Below, piece after piece: positions 33,801-35,031 of a stretch of DNA of 35,031 bases. How positions within the stretch are numbered: the first letter of the stretch is position 1; each line of letters opens with the position of its first letter. Source of the stretch: Sorangium cellulosum (lineage in GTDB: Bacteria; Myxococcota_A; Polyangia; Polyangiales; Polyangiaceae); NCBI GenBank assembly GCA_020720045.1, contig DYPH01000058.1, forward strand, positions 1 through 35,031. The letters run 5' to 3'. Below the pieces are notes generated by a model. It saw nothing but the letters and a program-made list of their open reading frames with translations. It was not told where the DNA came from and searched no databases. Made by a program: the position numbers and the translations under genes.

Positions 33801-34692
33801 TCGGAGCGCCATTTTCGTCGGTAAATCGAACACGTACGCGGCCCGCGTCCATGATCGCCCCCGTGCAGACCTTCATGGCGAGGAGGTGGGGGCCGGCGTT
33901 TGCCGTCACCTTGGCGGCGAGGCGATCGAAGCGGGCGGCGCCGTGGGCGACTTCGCTGATGCCGATCTCTTTTCCATCAAAGGTTGCGCGGAGTTGGCCG
34001 GCGGAGGCGACGCGAACCACGAAGGGGGCGCCGTCGGTCGTGACCGTCGTGGCGAGGTAGCTACAGCTCTCCTTGCGCGGGGCGACGAAGACGTCGAGGG
34101 GGACGCCGCGGGCGAGGGCATAGCTCGCCGGGACCGGGCGCGGGTAGACGTCGACGGAGCCCCAGGCGTAGCGGCCCCGGAGGTTGGCGAAGTTTTCGTC
34201 TTCGGGCCCCTCCTTCGCCTTGATACCGCCGCCGGTATCTCGGAAAGGTCCAATCAAAACAAGTTTTTGCGCGATGCCGTCGGCGGCGTTCGCAGCGGCG
34301 GCTGCCGTCGAGCCGTCGGTCCCGGAGGCGCCGCGGGCGAGGAGCCGAGCTTCCGTGCGGACGTCGGGGTCGGTCGCGCGCTCGGCGACGGCCAGCAGCG
34401 CCTTTTCCGCGGCGCCAAAGCTCGCGCGGTCGGAGAGGGCCGAAATCGTCGAAAGGGCCGCGTAGGCGCGGAACGTCGCCTCGCCATCAGACCTTGCCGC
34501 CGCCGACGTCGCGGAAATCGCCTTCGCGGCGAGCGCCTCGATCATCGCATCGGGGGTCTCGGCGACCCAACGTCCGTTCGCCGCCGACCCTGTGGTCGTC
34601 GACGGGGTTGGGCCGGCGGTCGCCACGACGGCGGGGGCGCCAAGAAGAACCGGGAGAAGCGCAGGAAAGAGGGCGAGTTGCCGAGATTTCAC
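30802..34692 (-). CDS. Giant DUF3857/transglutaminase-type exported protein with intact triad
   Basis: A 1296-residue exported protein. The signal peptide is VKSRQLALFPALLPVLLGAP ending near VVATA. The first about 640 residues are helical with TPR-like spacing. A DUF3857 region follows (about 690-850: EIYWLRSVHMEPDGRVSQLI, DYFEIVRARVHRKGGGI, LAPGDVTEVVIKSW), then a transglutaminase-like domain with REGDCDDKAILLISLLKAVG (C945), the His in VPQFDHGIAFL and the Asp in GRYLDATSP. These match the Cys-His-Asp triad of transglutaminase-fold proteins, which in bacteria are mostly proteases or amidases. The C-terminal part is strand-rich with a Pro/Lys tail. The GTG at 34692 has AAAGG upstream; an ATG at 34764 would add a non-signal extension. 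Its paralogue follows with a 4-base overlap. Confidence 0.83.
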   Translation of the reverse strand: MKSRQLALFPALLPVLLGAPAVVATAGPTPSTTTGSAANGRWVAETPDAMIEALAAKAISATSAAARSDGEATFRAYAALSTISALSDRASFGAAEKALLAVAERATDPDVRTEARLLARGASGTDGSTAAAAANAADGIAQKLVLIGPFRDTGGGIKAKEGPEDENFANLRGRYAWGSVDVYPRPVPASYALARGVPLDVFVAPRKESCSYLATTVTTDGAPFVVRVASAGQLRATFDGKEIGISEVAHGAARFDRLAAKVTANAGPHLLAMKVCTGAIMDAGRVRVRFTDENGAPKSLATSFDLGGARPDAAATITRIPTVVERATGTEKAETHDVEALLARATLRTLGGIDDLRSPRAPGLLDQIFHGTQAAATVAPDTLAFAAWVSPNGANRSGFFEVARRAAVTKGDKEAERFVGRRKLAEHIGAGLFDWAMIERKSSGIDAANDAEALLVAAMIDGQSGMEPIRVAAFRKLVERFRADRARAPMALLGELLGQSRTLDRRVFQEVTTEYERRGFRGSFAVEAALQSDRAARAKAAEEAMMRLDGADEGVGVIRLAASAGDWDTAYATAKTMALFAPNRAEVFTQLSRAAAATEGTAGKATVEAALRRARELDPGDGKVRAELAFRANPPGAPSKTPEKTENDKYLVASDVLLARRRGVPEGQPITEEEREIYWLRSVHMEPDGRVSQLIQYGKEVVIAPQTEDELYENLPLEGDYFEIVRARVHRKGGGIAYPVEEFNDGRRPRIRWPELAPGDVTEVVIKSWTSQAVGGRGDAPFTFFDYAGATTTRPLLYNRVIVTSPKDKQIHVDVLHAGAMKRTERDEDGEHVVDLVWDTPVVVPDEPFAPPLSEVVPLVVGSTFKNWDAFRKWYAEAVKGFTEPDEQVKRIAAELTKGKTTKDEKLKALFEFVADDIRYVNYVSGEWWLPNRPQQLLARREGDCDDKAILLISLLKAVGIEAQEVLVQTRQTNMPSVLKAPGAAVPQFDHGIAFLPGPNGGRYLDATSPQSRLGPIPSMDARAVALRMDGPAEIVELPNALPADHGSDSVWNIAVNRDGAAKIAGKELHMGDSAFFLRTALREEEGRSQYVEQNLIGGYFPQLSVDKGVGFQGDLSGGKSEVSYTAFSEAWGRKEGDALVLPLSASATLASTFAPSPSRLLPVELPSQLAPSHRTITFVVDAPKGGKWGVLPKGGTVEGGEFGKSSLTFSQQGDKITVKRTLIFDANKVPVAKYPAFRKFLLETDALMHKSLRLDVAHAEAPAPEKPAAEPTKKLPPPAKHGAGIGKKATTGAAK

Positions 34693-34781
34693 GCGGGGCC
34701 TTTCGTCGTCGGGTTGCCCACAGCGCCCGCGCAACGCCGGCGATCGAAGGGGGGCACCCCGCACGGCGACAGGAATAGCGA

Positions 34782-34793
34782 ATCTCGCGAGAT
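34782..34793. promoter_or_regulatory. 12-bp perfect palindrome ATCTCGCGAGAT
   Basis: It lies about 90 bases upstream of the giant transglutaminase-type gene, in the only non-coding gap (34693-34827) before that long operon. A perfect palindrome of this length here fits an operator for a dimeric regulator, but nothing else supports this. Confidence 0.4.
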
Positions 34794-34827
34794 CTGCGTC
34801 GGATTTCGCGCGTCGGCGCTCGCCGAG

Positions 34828-35031
34828 TCAGAAGCCGTGGACGCGCGCGAGATCGACCATCATTCCGATATGTTCCTGATCGGAGACCGCGCGACCGACG
34901 AGCGTGAACTCCCCGAGCCACCCCTGGAGGTTGATGCCGCCAGAGACGTTTCCGAGGAGACGAACCTTGTTCGCGGCCTCATCGATGAGCCTCGTGCGAA
35001 TCTTCTTTGGGCCATCGTTGGGACACTCCTT
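34828..35031 (-). CDS. C-terminal end of an unrecognised gene, cut by the window edge
   Basis: Sixty-seven codons before a TGA, open to the window edge. The fragment reads KECPNDGPKKIRTRLIDEAA, then NKVRLLGNVSGGINLQGWLG, EFTLVGRAVSDQEHIG, and ends MMVDLARVHGF. It looks like a real C-terminus: balanced composition and a hydrophobic/charged pattern unlike the Arg/Pro-rich antisense frames nearby. The family is not recognised. It runs in the same direction as the giant transglutaminase-type gene, 135 bases upstream of it. Confidence 0.6.
   Translation of the reverse strand, partial: KECPNDGPKKIRTRLIDEAANKVRLLGNVSGGINLQGWLGEFTLVGRAVSDQEHIGMMVDLARVHGF

Noticed and set aside
1-35031. Mobile element, prophage, defence island or RNA genes
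   Set aside because: No transposase, integrase, terminal repeats, phage structural genes, restriction nuclease or tRNA/rRNA sequence was recognised on either strand.

Overview
The window looks like chromosomal DNA from a high-G+C delta-proteobacterial lineage, most likely Myxococcota (Polyangia-like). The basis is the strong G/C third-position bias, several lipoproteins whose mature part opens with an Asp/Ser/Gly/Thr-rich linker, a LolA carrier, and very long lipidated or secreted DUF3857/transglutaminase-type proteins. No rRNA, tRNA, CRISPR, prophage or insertion sequence was seen. The placement is an inference from gene style, not from a marker phylogeny.

Layout. (1) 49-4225, minus strand: truD, exbB, exbD, tonB and a family-4-like uracil-DNA glycosylase, spaced by 1 to 34 bases and probably one operon. 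(2) 4281-5246, plus: an unrecognised lipoprotein, closed by a bidirectional terminator. (3) 5347-10973, minus: two large proteins of the 2-hydroxyacyl-CoA dehydratase/activase group, a 1217-residue double activase followed by a 615-residue HgdB-like partner, with a perfect 13-bp hairpin between them. (4) 11372-19244, plus: a small protein coupled to a HAD 5'-nucleotidase, then a beta-propeller-like lipoprotein coupled to a CCA tRNA nucleotidyltransferase, a membrane protein and an alginate-export-type outer-membrane barrel. (5) 19261-20783: a minus-strand YcbK-like peptidase and a plus-strand alpha/beta hydrolase. (6) 20881-34692, minus: a long co-oriented run of two giant DUF3857/transglutaminase-type paralogues, YebC, RuvC, LolA, a zinc-ribbon membrane protein, an orphan DNA methyltransferase, a 2Fe-2S ferredoxin and a Cys-rich lipoprotein. 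(7) 34828-35031, minus: the C-terminal end of one more gene.

Most of the window is cell-envelope and housekeeping biology: TonB energisation, lipoprotein trafficking, outer-membrane export, tRNA maturation and recombination. The most interesting signals are four. First, an interspersed 13-bp palindrome GTGCA-N3-TGCAC occurs in full at five separate genes, always in the same codon phase, and is amplified as a tandem array in the glycosylase gene. Second, the fused activase is an ATP-driven electron-transfer module in a lineage usually thought of as aerobic. Third, two adjacent transglutaminase-type giants differ in that one keeps the catalytic Cys and the other has lost it. Fourth, the uracil-DNA glycosylase lacks the usual motif-2 His.
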